Origin: Mycolicibacterium sarraceniae
GTDB lineage: Bacteria; Actinomycetota; Actinomycetes; Mycobacteriales; Mycobacteriaceae
Direction: 5' to 3'
Assembly: GCF_010731875.1 (NCBI RefSeq)
Contig: NZ_AP022595.1
Coordinates: 930,001-994,000, forward strand
Length of the DNA: 64,000 bases
Made by a program: the position numbers and the translations under genes. The notes under the pieces are model-generated. The model saw only the letters and a program-made list of their open reading frames with translations, made no database searches and was not told the DNA's origin. Shown piece by piece: positions 54,725 through 63,066 of the stretch. Numbering within the stretch: the stretch's first letter is position 1; every line of letters begins with the position of its first letter.

Positions 54725-55506
54725 CAGTTGTGATACTCCCCGCAGTTCACGTCCAGGGTCTGACCGGTGATGCCGTTGGACAGATCGCTGGCCATGAACA
54801 AGATGGCCGAGGCGACTTCGTCCTCGGTGGGCAGCCGCTTGAGATCGCTGTTGACGGCCGCGGCCTTGTAGATCTCGTCGACGGTCGTGCCGTACTTGCC
54901 GGCCTGGTGCTCGAAGTACCCCTGCAAGGTGCCACCCCAGATATAGCCCGGCAGAACGGAATTAACCCGGACGCCCCGCTCCCCAAGCTCACTGGCCAAC
55001 GACTGCGACATCGACAGCAGCGCGGCCTTGGCCAGCTTGTAGGCACCTTGCTTGGGGTCGGAGTGCCGCAGCACCATCGAGTTCACGTTCACCACTGAGC
55101 CTTTGGCATCGACCAACGCCGGTGTGAAACCCTGGATCAGCCGCAGTGCACCGAGCACCGTCAGCTCCACCGTCTCGCGGATATGCTCGAACGAGGTGTT
55201 GGCGAAGGGTTTCATCGACGGCACCTTGAACGCGTTGTTGATCAGCACGTCAACCTTGCCGTATGCGTTGAGCGTCTGATTGACCAGGTTGTCGACCTGG
55301 CCCTCGTCGGTGATGTCGGTGCCCACCGACACCGCGCGGCGACCAAGGTCGGTGACCGTCTTGGCGACATCGTCCAGGCGCCCCACGGTCCGGGCCGCGA
55401 GCACCAGATCCGCGCCTTCCTCGGCACATCGGCGCGCCAGTGTCGTTCCCAGCGCTGGACCAACGCCACTGATCACGACGACCTTGTTCTCGAGCAAGCC
55501 GGTCAT
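54724..55506 (-). CDS. Short-chain dehydrogenase/reductase (Rv3530c)
   Basis: A 260-residue SDR. ISGVGPALGTTLARR replaces the usual TGxxxGIG loop, AARTVGR follows beta-2, and the active site is VNVNSMVLRHSDPKQGAYKLAK with YxxxK. The altered glycine motif is also typical of a mycobacterial steroid-associated SDR subgroup. It lies between the sulphotransferase-like and Rv3531c-like genes with 1-3 base spacings. The substrate is unknown. Confidence 0.88.
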   Translation of the reverse strand: MTGLLENKVVVISGVGPALGTTLARRCAEEGADLVLAARTVGRLDDVAKTVTDLGRRAVSVGTDITDEGQVDNLVNQTLNAYGKVDVLINNAFKVPSMKPFANTSFEHIRETVELTVLGALRLIQGFTPALVDAKGSVVNVNSMVLRHSDPKQGAYKLAKAALLSMSQSLASELGERGVRVNSVLPGYIWGGTLQGYFEHQAGKYGTTVDEIYKAAAVNSDLKRLPTEDEVASAILFMASDLSNGITGQTLDVNCGEYHN

Positions 55507-55509
55507 GCG

Positions 55510-56637
55510 TCAACCCACCATCCTGTTGCCAATTAGTTGCTGACGCAGCGCGATTCGCTGGCGCCAGTCGTCATCGGAAATCTTGTTGTGCTCGTAGTAG
55601 GGCAGTTTGGCTGCCACCGCGTCGAGGTCGACCAGTTCCAGGGTTGGACCATCGGCTTCGGTGAGCTCCCGCGAGACCCGCTGCCAGCGGAACTGCAGGT
55701 AGCCCTTGGCGTGCCCGAGCGTCTCGACCCAATTGGTCACACCCGGGTTCTGGTCGGCGACGACGATACGGATCTTGCCGTCCGGATCGGCCTGTGCCTG
55801 AGTGCCGTTCAGTGAGGTCTGGTGATTGATGTAGTCCAGCGAGATGTACCACAGGCTGCCGAGCTGGAAGCCGAGGTAGGGAGCGTCGGTGACCGGCAAG
55901 GTGAGAATCAGTGCCTGCTGCGGCGTGATGTCGTAGTGCCCCACCGACGAGTACTGGGTGGCCAGCCCACCGGGAGTGAGGCGCGGCGCGGTCAGGGTGT
56001 TGACCGGCAGGGTGTCGTAGAACCACCTCGGGAACTGCAGCCAGGTCTTGACCCGCTGCACCAATTGCGTGGCCGCAGTGGCCCAGCGCCGTTCGATCAG
56101 ATCGACGGTCAACGCCGGCGGCGCAGTTCCAGCGGTATCGGTGCGGGCGATCGCGAAGCTGCCGCGCGTCGCGGACCAATCGTTGTAGACCTCACGAATC
56201 ACCAACTGTGCGTTGGTATCCGGGATGAACCGCCACTCGAACGTGCCATCGGCGGCGATGTCGAGCTTACGGTCGTCGAACGCCGTCTTACTGTCGGGGA
56301 CCACTTCGTCGGTGTACTCGCCACCGAGCAACTGGAAGCTGACGTCGGTGGTGGTCCCGCGCGTGCCGGTGACGACATACTCGTGGCCGGCCAGCACCCG
56401 GGTGCCGAAGTACATCGTGTCGGGGTTGTCCAGTCCCATCTTGGTGAACGGCCCCGTGCCCGAATGCAGGAACGGATGGTCGCGGTCGTAGTCGAAGGCG
56501 ACATGCGTGCACGCGGCCACGCAGCCTGCCAGATACTGCAGCCCCTCCAGCAAGTCGGCCTCGCTCTCGATGAACGGAGCGTCTCTGACCAGATGTTCAG
56601 ACTCGGCAATGGCGTCCACTAGTGGCTGGGTGTACAT
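55510..56637 (-). CDS. Conserved protein, DUF1214-like (Rv3531c)
   Basis: A 375-residue protein, the same length as Rv3531c. The C-terminal half (PLPVNTLTAPRLTPGG-type lead, HYDITPQQALILTLPVTDAP, YISLDYINHQTSLNGTQ, DQNPGVTNWVETLGHAKGYL) resembles DUF1214-type proteins. No signal peptide is seen. It is the first gene of the operon behind the KstR-like site and is probably involved in steroid metabolism; the reaction is not known. Confidence 0.82.
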   Translation of the reverse strand: MYTQPLVDAIAESEHLVRDAPFIESEADLLEGLQYLAGCVAACTHVAFDYDRDHPFLHSGTGPFTKMGLDNPDTMYFGTRVLAGHEYVVTGTRGTTTDVSFQLLGGEYTDEVVPDSKTAFDDRKLDIAADGTFEWRFIPDTNAQLVIREVYNDWSATRGSFAIARTDTAGTAPPALTVDLIERRWATAATQLVQRVKTWLQFPRWFYDTLPVNTLTAPRLTPGGLATQYSSVGHYDITPQQALILTLPVTDAPYLGFQLGSLWYISLDYINHQTSLNGTQAQADPDGKIRIVVADQNPGVTNWVETLGHAKGYLQFRWQRVSRELTEADGPTLELVDLDAVAAKLPYYEHNKISDDDWRQRIALRQQLIGNRMVG

Positions 56638-56691
56638 CGACCGCCTCGCGTTTCAGTATTGGACCGCACTGGTACGTCCTCTGGCTGAGAC

Positions 56692-56705
56692 TAGAACGCG
56701 TTCTC
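56692..56705. promoter_or_regulatory. KstR-like operator between Rv3531c-like and IclR genes
   Basis: TAGAACGCGTTCTC fits the KstR consensus except for the last base (C instead of A), and GAGAACGCGTTCTA read backwards is nearly palindromic. It lies 54 bases from the start at 56637 and 55 bases from the IclR ATG at 56761. Confidence 0.72.
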
Positions 56706-56760
56706 ATTCGGGTCAACCAAGTCACGGTCCATATCTGGACCGTAGAGGTAGGATTTTGCA

Positions 56761-57666
56761 ATGCCGGATACATCCACTCCAGGTCGATCATCTCCCCCGA
56801 CGCAGCGCGTTGTGGCGATTCTGGATTTCCTGGCCAAGCACCCGCAGGAGCGGTTCGGCCTCTCGGAACTGGCCCGCCGGCTGCACCTGGCCAAGCCCAC
56901 CTGCCTGGGCATCGTCACGACCCTGACCGAGTCCGGCTACCTGGTCCGCGACGCCGCCGATAAGACCTACCGGCTGGGCCCCAGCCTGATCGGGCTGGGC
57001 CACCTCGCGCAGGAGTCGCTACGAGTCAACCCGGCCGCCCGTGCCGAACTGGCCCAGTTGTCGAAAACCTTCGACACCACCGCGGCGTTGGCCGCCGTTG
57101 TCGACGACCGGATCACGCTGCTGGAGCTGGTCGAGCCACCCGGCGCCGACGTTGGGGTCAGGGTCGGGCAGAGCTATCCGTTCGCCCCGCCGGTAGGGCT
57201 GATGTTCGTGCTGTGGGACGACGGCGCCTTAAGCAGCTGGCTGGACCGGGCTCCGACCATCCCGCTGCGCACCGAAACGCGGCGGCTCGACCGCGTAATC
57301 GCCGAATGCCGAACGGCGGGATATCTCGTCGAACGTCTCACCCCCGGTGGCCGGCGGCTGTACGCGATGATGGCGGGCATGTCGAGCACCCTGCCCGACG
57401 AGCTGCGCGCCCTGCTGGGTGAGTTGATCTCCGATATCGGCGAGCGGGTTTATCTGGCCAGCGAAGCAGCGGGCACCCGCCAGCGCCACAACGTCAGCGT
57501 GATCTCGGCACCCGTCTACGACCACCACCACCGGCAGGTGATGGTGGTGTCGCTGCAGATTGGCCGGGCACTCACCGACGCCGAGATCGCCAAGCACGCA
57601 CGCGGTTTGGTCACCGCCGCCGATACGCTCACCAAGCAGCTCGGCGGCGCAAAACCTCGGTGGTGA
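56761..57666 (+). CDS. IclR-family transcriptional regulator
   Basis: A 301-residue IclR regulator. The N-terminal winged helix reads QRVVAILDFLAKHPQERFGL then LARRLHLAKPTCLGIVTTL, and the C-terminal effector domain has VRVGQSYPFAPPVGL. It is divergent from the Rv3531c-like operon and shares a KstR-like site with it. I recall no IclR gene at this position in M. tuberculosis. It may fine-tune part of the steroid pathway or sense an aromatic or steroid acid. The target is unknown. Confidence 0.88.
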   Translation: MPDTSTPGRSSPPTQRVVAILDFLAKHPQERFGLSELARRLHLAKPTCLGIVTTLTESGYLVRDAADKTYRLGPSLIGLGHLAQESLRVNPAARAELAQLSKTFDTTAALAAVVDDRITLLELVEPPGADVGVRVGQSYPFAPPVGLMFVLWDDGALSSWLDRAPTIPLRTETRRLDRVIAECRTAGYLVERLTPGGRRLYAMMAGMSSTLPDELRALLGELISDIGERVYLASEAAGTRQRHNVSVISAPVYDHHHRQVMVVSLQIGRALTDAEIAKHARGLVTAADTLTKQLGGAKPRW

Positions 57667-58059
57667 CTACAGCTCGCCGATGTCGACCAGCGCCTCGGCC
57701 GGTTCCACCTGCAGGCCACAGCGGTTCTGGAAATCGACCAGCGGCGCCTTGATGGCTCGGATGTCGTTGGCCTGGTCAGGATGGTCGTTGAAGTAGCTGT
57801 TGCACGCGCCGATCGCGGAGAACCCGGACTGCCGGGTCGCGTCGATCAGGGCCTGGTTGGCATCGGGATGTACCGCGAAATAGTCCGATAGGTTCTTGGT
57901 GACCGAGCTGACCGTGGCCGACAGGCCGGCGGCCGTGCAGTCCGAGCTGCGGCAGCCACTGAAAAGAACGTCGCGCGCGTCTGAGCCGGTGTTACCTGGC
58001 TCAGCTGGTGGCGGCGAGCACCAGAGGCAGCACGGCGGGTGCGCCGGCGTCGGCCACAA
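57667..58059 (-). pseudogene. Hemophore-like domain lacking its signal peptide
   Basis: The last 90 codons encode CTAAGLSATVSSVTKNLSDY, FAVHPDANQALIDATRQSGF and IRAIKAPLVDFQNRCGL, with two cysteines placed as in mycobacterial hemophore/heme-binding proteins. Such proteins are normally exported, but here no in-frame start codon exists after the recQ stop at 58001. The only ATG (58059) lies within recQ and gives no signal peptide. It is probably a 5'-truncated gene, or needs a non-standard start. Confidence 0.55.
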
Positions 58060-60118
58060 CGCGCGCGGCCATCGTCAGCGTCCATCCGGTATCGGTCAGA
58101 TCGTCGACGAGTAGCACCGGTCCACCGGCCGCAGCGATCAACGCCGATTCCGGCGACCATGCACCGTCCAGGGCGGCGACCCGATAGGCGGAGTTGGCCG
58201 CGCTGACCGGCCGGCGCCCCGCCGCGTACCGCAGCACGCCGAGGTCGGTCAGCCTGCCAAGGCGAGCCAGCTCCCGCGCCAGCGAGGCGATCAGGACGGG
58301 ATGGGAGTCCGAGTCCAGCGCCAGCACCGCGGTCGGACGGGTGCCCCAGTCCCAGGCGGCCAGCACCTTGACGGCGGCCTGCACCACATCTGGCGGCACG
58401 TCGCCGTCGGGCTCGTCGAGCAAGCGCCGCAGCCGCGGGCCCCAGCCCAAGTCGGTGAGTCGCCCGATCGCCCGGCCCGGCTCGGGCCCGTCACCGATAC
58501 GGCCGCTCAGTTCGATGCCCAGCTTCGCCAACCCGGACGGCCACTGCTTGCGCGGGGCGATCTCCACGCCGGGTCGCATCAGCCGCTCCTGCACCAGTGC
58601 GGTCGCCTCGTCGTTCACCGCGACACTGAAATGCGCACCCGCGCAGTTATCGCATCGCCCACAGCGTTCGCCGTCGCTGAGATCAGGATCGTCGAGTTGC
58701 CTGCGCAGGAACGTCATTCGGCACTCGTCGGTGCTCTGGTAGTCGAGCATGGCCTGCTGCTCACGGCGGCGGGCCTCATCGAGCTGGCGATAGCGGACCT
58801 CATCGTAAACCCACGATTGTCCAGTGGCCAGCCAGCCACCTTTGACCCGCCGCACCGCCCCGTCGACGTCGAGCACCTTGAGCACCATCTCCAGCCGGGT
58901 GCGGCCCAGATCCACCAGCGGCTCCAGGGCGGGTGTCGACAACGGCCGATCGGGCTCCAGTTCACCAATGACGTTGCGCACCATAGTTTCCGAGGGGAAT
59001 GCCACCGACGCGAAGTACCGCCAGACGTCCTGGTCCTCACGTCCGGGCAACAGCACCACCTCGGCGCTGGCCGTCGAACGGCCCGCACGACCGACCTGCT
59101 GGTAATACGCGATCGGTGACGACGGCGCTCCGAGGTGCACGACGAATCCGAGATCCGGCTTGTCGAATCCCATCCCCAGCGCCGAGGTGGCGATCAGCGC
59201 CTTCACCCGGTTGCCCAGCAGATCGGCCTCGAGTTGTTCTCGCTCAGCGTTTTCCGTCGATCCGGTGTACGCGGCCACCTCGTGCCCGTGCTCGCGCAGC
59301 AGCGCCGCCACATCATGCGCCTGGGCGACGGTCAGCGTGTAAACGATTCCAGAACCCGGCAGCGATTCCAGATGCTCGGCCAGCCAGGCCGTGCGCTGCG
59401 CCCCACCGCCGGCCTGTATCACCGACAACCGCAACGACTCACGATCGAGCCCACCGCGCAGAACCAGGGTGTCGAGGCCACCGCCCGGCACATTGCCGGC
59501 ACCGCCGACGCCCAGCTGAGCGGCGACATCGTTGACCACACGGTCGTTGGCGGTGGCGGTGGTCGCCAAAACCGGTACCTCTGAACCGAGTTCGGCCAGC
59601 AAAGTGCGGATCCGCCGGTAGTCGGGCCTAAAGTCGTGGCCCCAGTCCGAGACGCAGTGCGCCTCGTCGACCACCACAAGCCCGGCATCGGCGGCCAGGG
59701 CTGGTAGCACGTTGTCGCGAAAGTCCGGGTTGTTCAACCGTTCCGGGCTGACCAGTAGGACGTCGAGGTCACCGTTGTTGACCCGCTGATGAATCTCGTC
59801 CCACTCGGTGACGTTGCCGGAATTGATCGTGGCCGCCCGCACACCGGCGCGTTGCGCGGCCGCAACCTGGTTGCGCATCAACGCCAGCAGGGGCGACACG
59901 ATCACCGTGGCACCGTGGCCCCGCTCGCGCAGCAGCTTGGCGGCGATGAAGTACACCGCCGATTTGCCCCACCCGGTGCGCTGCACGACCAGCGCCCGCC
60001 GGCGCTGAACCACCAACGCTTCGATGGCCGTCCACTGGTCGTCGCGCAGGACCGCGGTCGGCCCAGCCAGCTGTTCCAGGATCTTTTGCGCGTCGTCGCG
60101 ACTCGTCATGGCTACCAT
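58001..60118 (-). CDS. RecQ-like DNA helicase fused to a phosphoribosyltransferase-like domain
   Basis: A 705-residue protein. Helicase core: Walker A QRTGWGKS at 46-53, DEAH at 151-154 followed by the RecQ loop CVSDWGHDFRPDYRRI, and motif VI QQVGRAGRS. A zinc-binding set C-x16-C-x2-C-x2-C (ECRM, then CGRCDNC) follows at about 485-510. The C-terminal 130 residues end in GGPVLLVDDLTDTGWTLT, a PRPP-binding loop of type I phosphoribosyltransferases. Similar fusions occur in actinobacteria. It probably unwinds or translocates on DNA. Its place inside the cholesterol cluster has no obvious metabolic reason. Starts at 60118 or 60109. Confidence 0.9.
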   Translation of the reverse strand: MVAMTSRDDAQKILEQLAGPTAVLRDDQWTAIEALVVQRRRALVVQRTGWGKSAVYFIAAKLLRERGHGATVIVSPLLALMRNQVAAAQRAGVRAATINSGNVTEWDEIHQRVNNGDLDVLLVSPERLNNPDFRDNVLPALAADAGLVVVDEAHCVSDWGHDFRPDYRRIRTLLAELGSEVPVLATTATANDRVVNDVAAQLGVGGAGNVPGGGLDTLVLRGGLDRESLRLSVIQAGGGAQRTAWLAEHLESLPGSGIVYTLTVAQAHDVAALLREHGHEVAAYTGSTENAEREQLEADLLGNRVKALIATSALGMGFDKPDLGFVVHLGAPSSPIAYYQQVGRAGRSTASAEVVLLPGREDQDVWRYFASVAFPSETMVRNVIGELEPDRPLSTPALEPLVDLGRTRLEMVLKVLDVDGAVRRVKGGWLATGQSWVYDEVRYRQLDEARRREQQAMLDYQSTDECRMTFLRRQLDDPDLSDGERCGRCDNCAGAHFSVAVNDEATALVQERLMRPGVEIAPRKQWPSGLAKLGIELSGRIGDGPEPGRAIGRLTDLGWGPRLRRLLDEPDGDVPPDVVQAAVKVLAAWDWGTRPTAVLALDSDSHPVLIASLARELARLGRLTDLGVLRYAAGRRPVSAANSAYRVAALDGAWSPESALIAAAGGPVLLVDDLTDTGWTLTMAARVVADAGAPAVLPLVLAATS

Positions 60119-60148
60119 GGTGCCCGTCGAGTCCGACGAGGCCGCGAT

Positions 60149-61201
60149 CTAGGAGGTGGCAGCCGCTGCCTGCTCCCGCTGGATCTCCAGCGCGATATCG
60201 ATCAGCTGGTCCTCCTGGCCGCCGATCAGCTTGCGCTGCCCCGCCCGGTGCAACAGCTGATGAGCCGGCACACCGTAACGCTCGGACTGGCGGATGGCGT
60301 GCTTGAGGAAGCTCGAGTACACCCCGGAGTAGCCCATGATCAGCGCATTGCGGTCCAGCAGGCACTCCTGCGGCATCGCGGGGGCGACCACCTCCTCGGC
60401 GGCATCGGCGATATCGAAGAAGTCGATACCGGTCTTCACGCCGATCTTGTCGAACACCCCGATCAGCGCCTCGACGGGCGCATTGCCCGCACCGGCGCCG
60501 AACCGACGGCACGATCCATCGATCTGCTTGGCGCCCGCACGGACGGCCTCGATCGAGTTGGCGACACCGAGGCCCAGGTTCTCGTGGCCGTGGAAACCCA
60601 CCTGCGCGTCATCGCCGAGTTCGGCGACCAGCGCCGCGACCCGGTCGGCCACGCCCTCGAGCACCAGCGCGCCGGCGGAGTCGACGACGTAGACGCACTG
60701 GCATCCCGCGTCGGCCATGATCCGGGCTTGGGCAGCGAGCTTCTCCGGCGAGATCGTGTGGCTCATCATCAGGAACCCAACAGTCTCCAGACCGAGCTCC
60801 CGGGCCAGACCAAAGTGCTGGATCGAGACGTCGGCCTCGGTGCAGTGGGTGGCGATCCGGCAGATCGAGCCACCGTTGTTCTGGGCTTCCTTGATGTCCT
60901 CCTTGGTGCCGACACCGGGCAGCATCAGGAACGCGATCTTGGATTCCTTGGCCGTCTCGGCGGCCAGCTTGATCAGCTCCTGCTCCGGGGTCTTGGAGAA
61001 CCCGTAGTTGAAGCTGGATCCGCCCAGCCCGTCGCCGTGGGTTACCTCGATGACCGGCACGCCCGCGGTATCGAGGGCGGCGACGATCGCGCCGACCTCG
61101 TCCTTGGTGAACTGATGACGCTTGTGGTGGCTGCCGTCACGCAGCGAGGTGTCCGTCATCCGGACATCCCAGCTGGGGTCGAACCACACTTCTGCACTCA
61201 T
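60149..61201 (-). CDS. hsaF: 4-hydroxy-2-oxovalerate-type aldolase HsaF
   Basis: A 350-residue aldolase of the HMG-CoA lyase-like superfamily. [20 protein letters not shown] carries metal and substrate residues, and [20 protein letters not shown] the metal-binding histidines. HsaF (Rv3534c) cleaves 4-hydroxy-2-oxohexanoate to pyruvate and propanal, which is channelled to HsaG. The start overlaps the HsaG stop (ATGA). It is the last gene of the hsaE-hsaG-hsaF operon. Confidence 0.95.
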   Translation of the reverse strand: MSAEVWFDPSWDVRMTDTSLRDGSHHKRHQFTKDEVGAIVAALDTAGVPVIEVTHGDGLGGSSFNYGFSKTPEQELIKLAAETAKESKIAFLMLPGVGTKEDIKEAQNNGGSICRIATHCTEADVSIQHFGLARELGLETVGFLMMSHTISPEKLAAQARIMADAGCQCVYVVDSAGALVLEGVADRVAALVAELGDDAQVGFHGHENLGLGVANSIEAVRAGAKQIDGSCRRFGAGAGNAPVEALIGVFDKIGVKTGIDFFDIADAAEEVVAPAMPQECLLDRNALIMGYSGVYSSFLKHAIRQSERYGVPAHQLLHRAGQRKLIGGQEDQLIDIALEIQREQAAAATS

Positions 61202-62115
61202 GCTTGCGCTCCTGTTCCAGCTGACGCGCGGTCCTTGGCAATCTCTTCGCCGACCTTGGTGGCTGCGGCGGTCATGATGTCCAGGTTCCCCGCGTAGGGC
61301 GGCAGATAGTCACCCGCACCCTCCACTTCCACGAAGATCGTGACGAGGTGGTTACCGCCGTTGTACACCGTCGGCTCGTCGAACTGCGGCTCATTGAGCA
61401 ACCGGTAGCCGGGCACATAGGTCTGCACCTCGGCCACCACATCCTTGATCGATTGGGTGATCGCGGCATGGTCGGCGTCCTCGGGAATCGCGCAGAAGAT
61501 AGTGTCGCGCATGATCATTGGCGGATCAGCCGGGTTCAGAATGATGATCGCCTTGCCACGCTTGGCGCCACCGATCACCTCGACGCCCGCGCTGGTGGTC
61601 TTGGTGAACTCGTCGATATTGGCCCGGGTTCCCGGACCGGCCGAGGCCGAGGACACCGACGCGACGATCTCGGCGTAGGGCACACCCACGACCCGCGAAA
61701 CGGCGTAGACCATCGGAATGGTGGCCTGACCTCCGCAGGTGACCATGTTGACGTTGGGAGCGTCCAGGTGCGCACGCAGGTTGGCCGGCGGGATAACACC
61801 GGGGCCGACGGCGGCCGGGGTCAGATCGATGGCCCGGATGCCGGCTTCCTCATACCGCGGTGCGGCGGCCCGGTGCACATAGGCGCTGGTGGCCTCGAAC
61901 ACCAGATCCGGCTTCTCCGGCTGCGCCAGCAGCCAGTCGACGCCCTCGTGACTGGTCTCCAGCCCCAGCTTGCGGGCGCGCGCCAGGCCTTCGCTCTCGG
62001 GGTCGATACCGATCATCCAGCGCGGCTCGAGCCACTCCGAACGCAACAACTTGTACAGCAGGTCGGTGCTGATATTGCCCGATCCGACGATGGCAACTGA
62101 GCTCTTCTGGCCCAT
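61198..62115 (-). CDS. hsaG: Acylating propionaldehyde dehydrogenase HsaG
   Basis: A 305-residue acylating aldehyde dehydrogenase. [18 protein letters not shown] is the NAD-binding start, and the catalytic cysteine is C127 in [17 protein letters not shown]. HsaG (Rv3535c) turns propanal into propionyl-CoA while bound to HsaF, which protects the reactive aldehyde. AGAGGAG lies upstream of ATG 62115. It follows hsaE by 13 bases. Confidence 0.95.
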   Translation of the reverse strand: MGQKSSVAIVGSGNISTDLLYKLLRSEWLEPRWMIGIDPESEGLARARKLGLETSHEGVDWLLAQPEKPDLVFEATSAYVHRAAAPRYEEAGIRAIDLTPAAVGPGVIPPANLRAHLDAPNVNMVTCGGQATIPMVYAVSRVVGVPYAEIVASVSSASAGPGTRANIDEFTKTTSAGVEVIGGAKRGKAIIILNPADPPMIMRDTIFCAIPEDADHAAITQSIKDVVAEVQTYVPGYRLLNEPQFDEPTVYNGGNHLVTIFVEVEGAGDYLPPYAGNLDIMTAAATKVGEEIAKDRASAGTGAQA

Positions 62116-62128
62116 CTGGGTACTCCTC

Positions 62129-62914
62129 TTACTCGAATGACAGCCGGACTGAGCCCAGCCCGGCGAAGTCAGCGACGAACTGGTCGCCGGGGCGGCAGTC
62201 GATGGCCCTGGTGCACGACCCCGGCAGCACGATGTCGCCCGCCTTCAGACGCACCCCGAAGCTTTCGACCTTGCGGGCCAGCCATGCGACCGCGGTGACC
62301 GGATTGCCCAGCACGGCGTCGCTGCGGCCTTCGGCCACCACTTCCCCGTTGCGCGTGAGCACCGCGTCAATGGCCCTGATATCAACGTCTTTGGGCGATA
62401 CCCGTTCCTTGCCGAGCACGTAGCCCGCCGACGATGCGTTGTCGGCGATCGTGTCGCACAGCGCGATCTTCCAGTCCTTGATCCGGGTGTCGATGAGCTC
62501 GATCGCCGGGGCGAAGGCGGCAGTGGCGGCCAGCACGTCATCCTCGGTGCATCCGGCACCGGGCAGGTCGTCGGCAAGGATGAAACCGACCTCGACCTCG
62601 ACGCGCGGGAACAGGAAACGCCCGGCGGGCACCGGTTGGTCCTCGAACACCTCCATATCGGCCAGCAGGTGGCCGTAATCGGGCTCGTCGACGCCCATCA
62701 TCTTCTGCATGGCCTCCGACGACAGACCCACCTTGTGCCCGACCACCCTGGCACCCTGGGCGACCCGCTGCCGGATGTTGATCAGCTGGATCTCGTAGGC
62801 GTCAACCACGTCGATATCGGGGTGATTGGACGTCAACGGAGTCATCGGGACGCGGCTGCGCTCGGCCTCGGCAAGGTCGGCGGCAAGCTCGTCGCGCGTC
62901 GAAACGCTCAGCAT
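62129..62914 (-). CDS. hsaE: 2-hydroxypentadienoate hydratase-type enzyme HsaE
   Basis: A 261-residue hydratase, the same length as Rv3536c. Conserved segments are [36 protein letters not shown] with metal-binding acids, and [13 protein letters not shown]. HsaE adds water to 2-hydroxyhexa-2,4-dienoate, giving the HsaF substrate. ATG 62914 matches the known N-terminus; the reading to 62968 is longer than the family. Transcription probably starts near the KstR site shared with kstD. Confidence 0.95.
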   Translation of the reverse strand: MLSVSTRDELAADLAEAERSRVPMTPLTSNHPDIDVVDAYEIQLINIRQRVAQGARVVGHKVGLSSEAMQKMMGVDEPDYGHLLADMEVFEDQPVPAGRFLFPRVEVEVGFILADDLPGAGCTEDDVLAATAAFAPAIELIDTRIKDWKIALCDTIADNASSAGYVLGKERVSPKDVDIRAIDAVLTRNGEVVAEGRSDAVLGNPVTAVAWLARKVESFGVRLKAGDIVLPGSCTRAIDCRPGDQFVADFAGLGSVRLSFE

Positions 62915-63050
62915 TCCCGGGGTCCCATCGTCGGTGTGACCGGGGCGAACGGCGCCCGGTGCGGGCAATTCTAATGCGGTCCCAGCGCCTTGGGGTAACC
63001 GTTCCGCTGATCGGAAAGGAGGGGTCAGTAGCGCCCGGACGGGGCAATTC

Positions 63051-63064
63051 TATAACGTGTTCTA
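63051..63064. promoter_or_regulatory. KstR operator abutting kstD
   Basis: TATAACGTGTTCTA fits the KstR consensus exactly and ends 2 bases before the kstD ATG at 63067. It lies 137 bases from the hsaE start. Binding here would cover the kstD start, and no ribosome site fits between it and the ATG. Confidence 0.88.
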
Positions 63065-63066
63065 GT

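Noticed and set aside
63016..63022. AAGGAGG as a ribosome site for a hidden small gene before kstD
   Set aside because: No start codon follows at a usable distance in any frame, and it is 45 bases from the kstD ATG.
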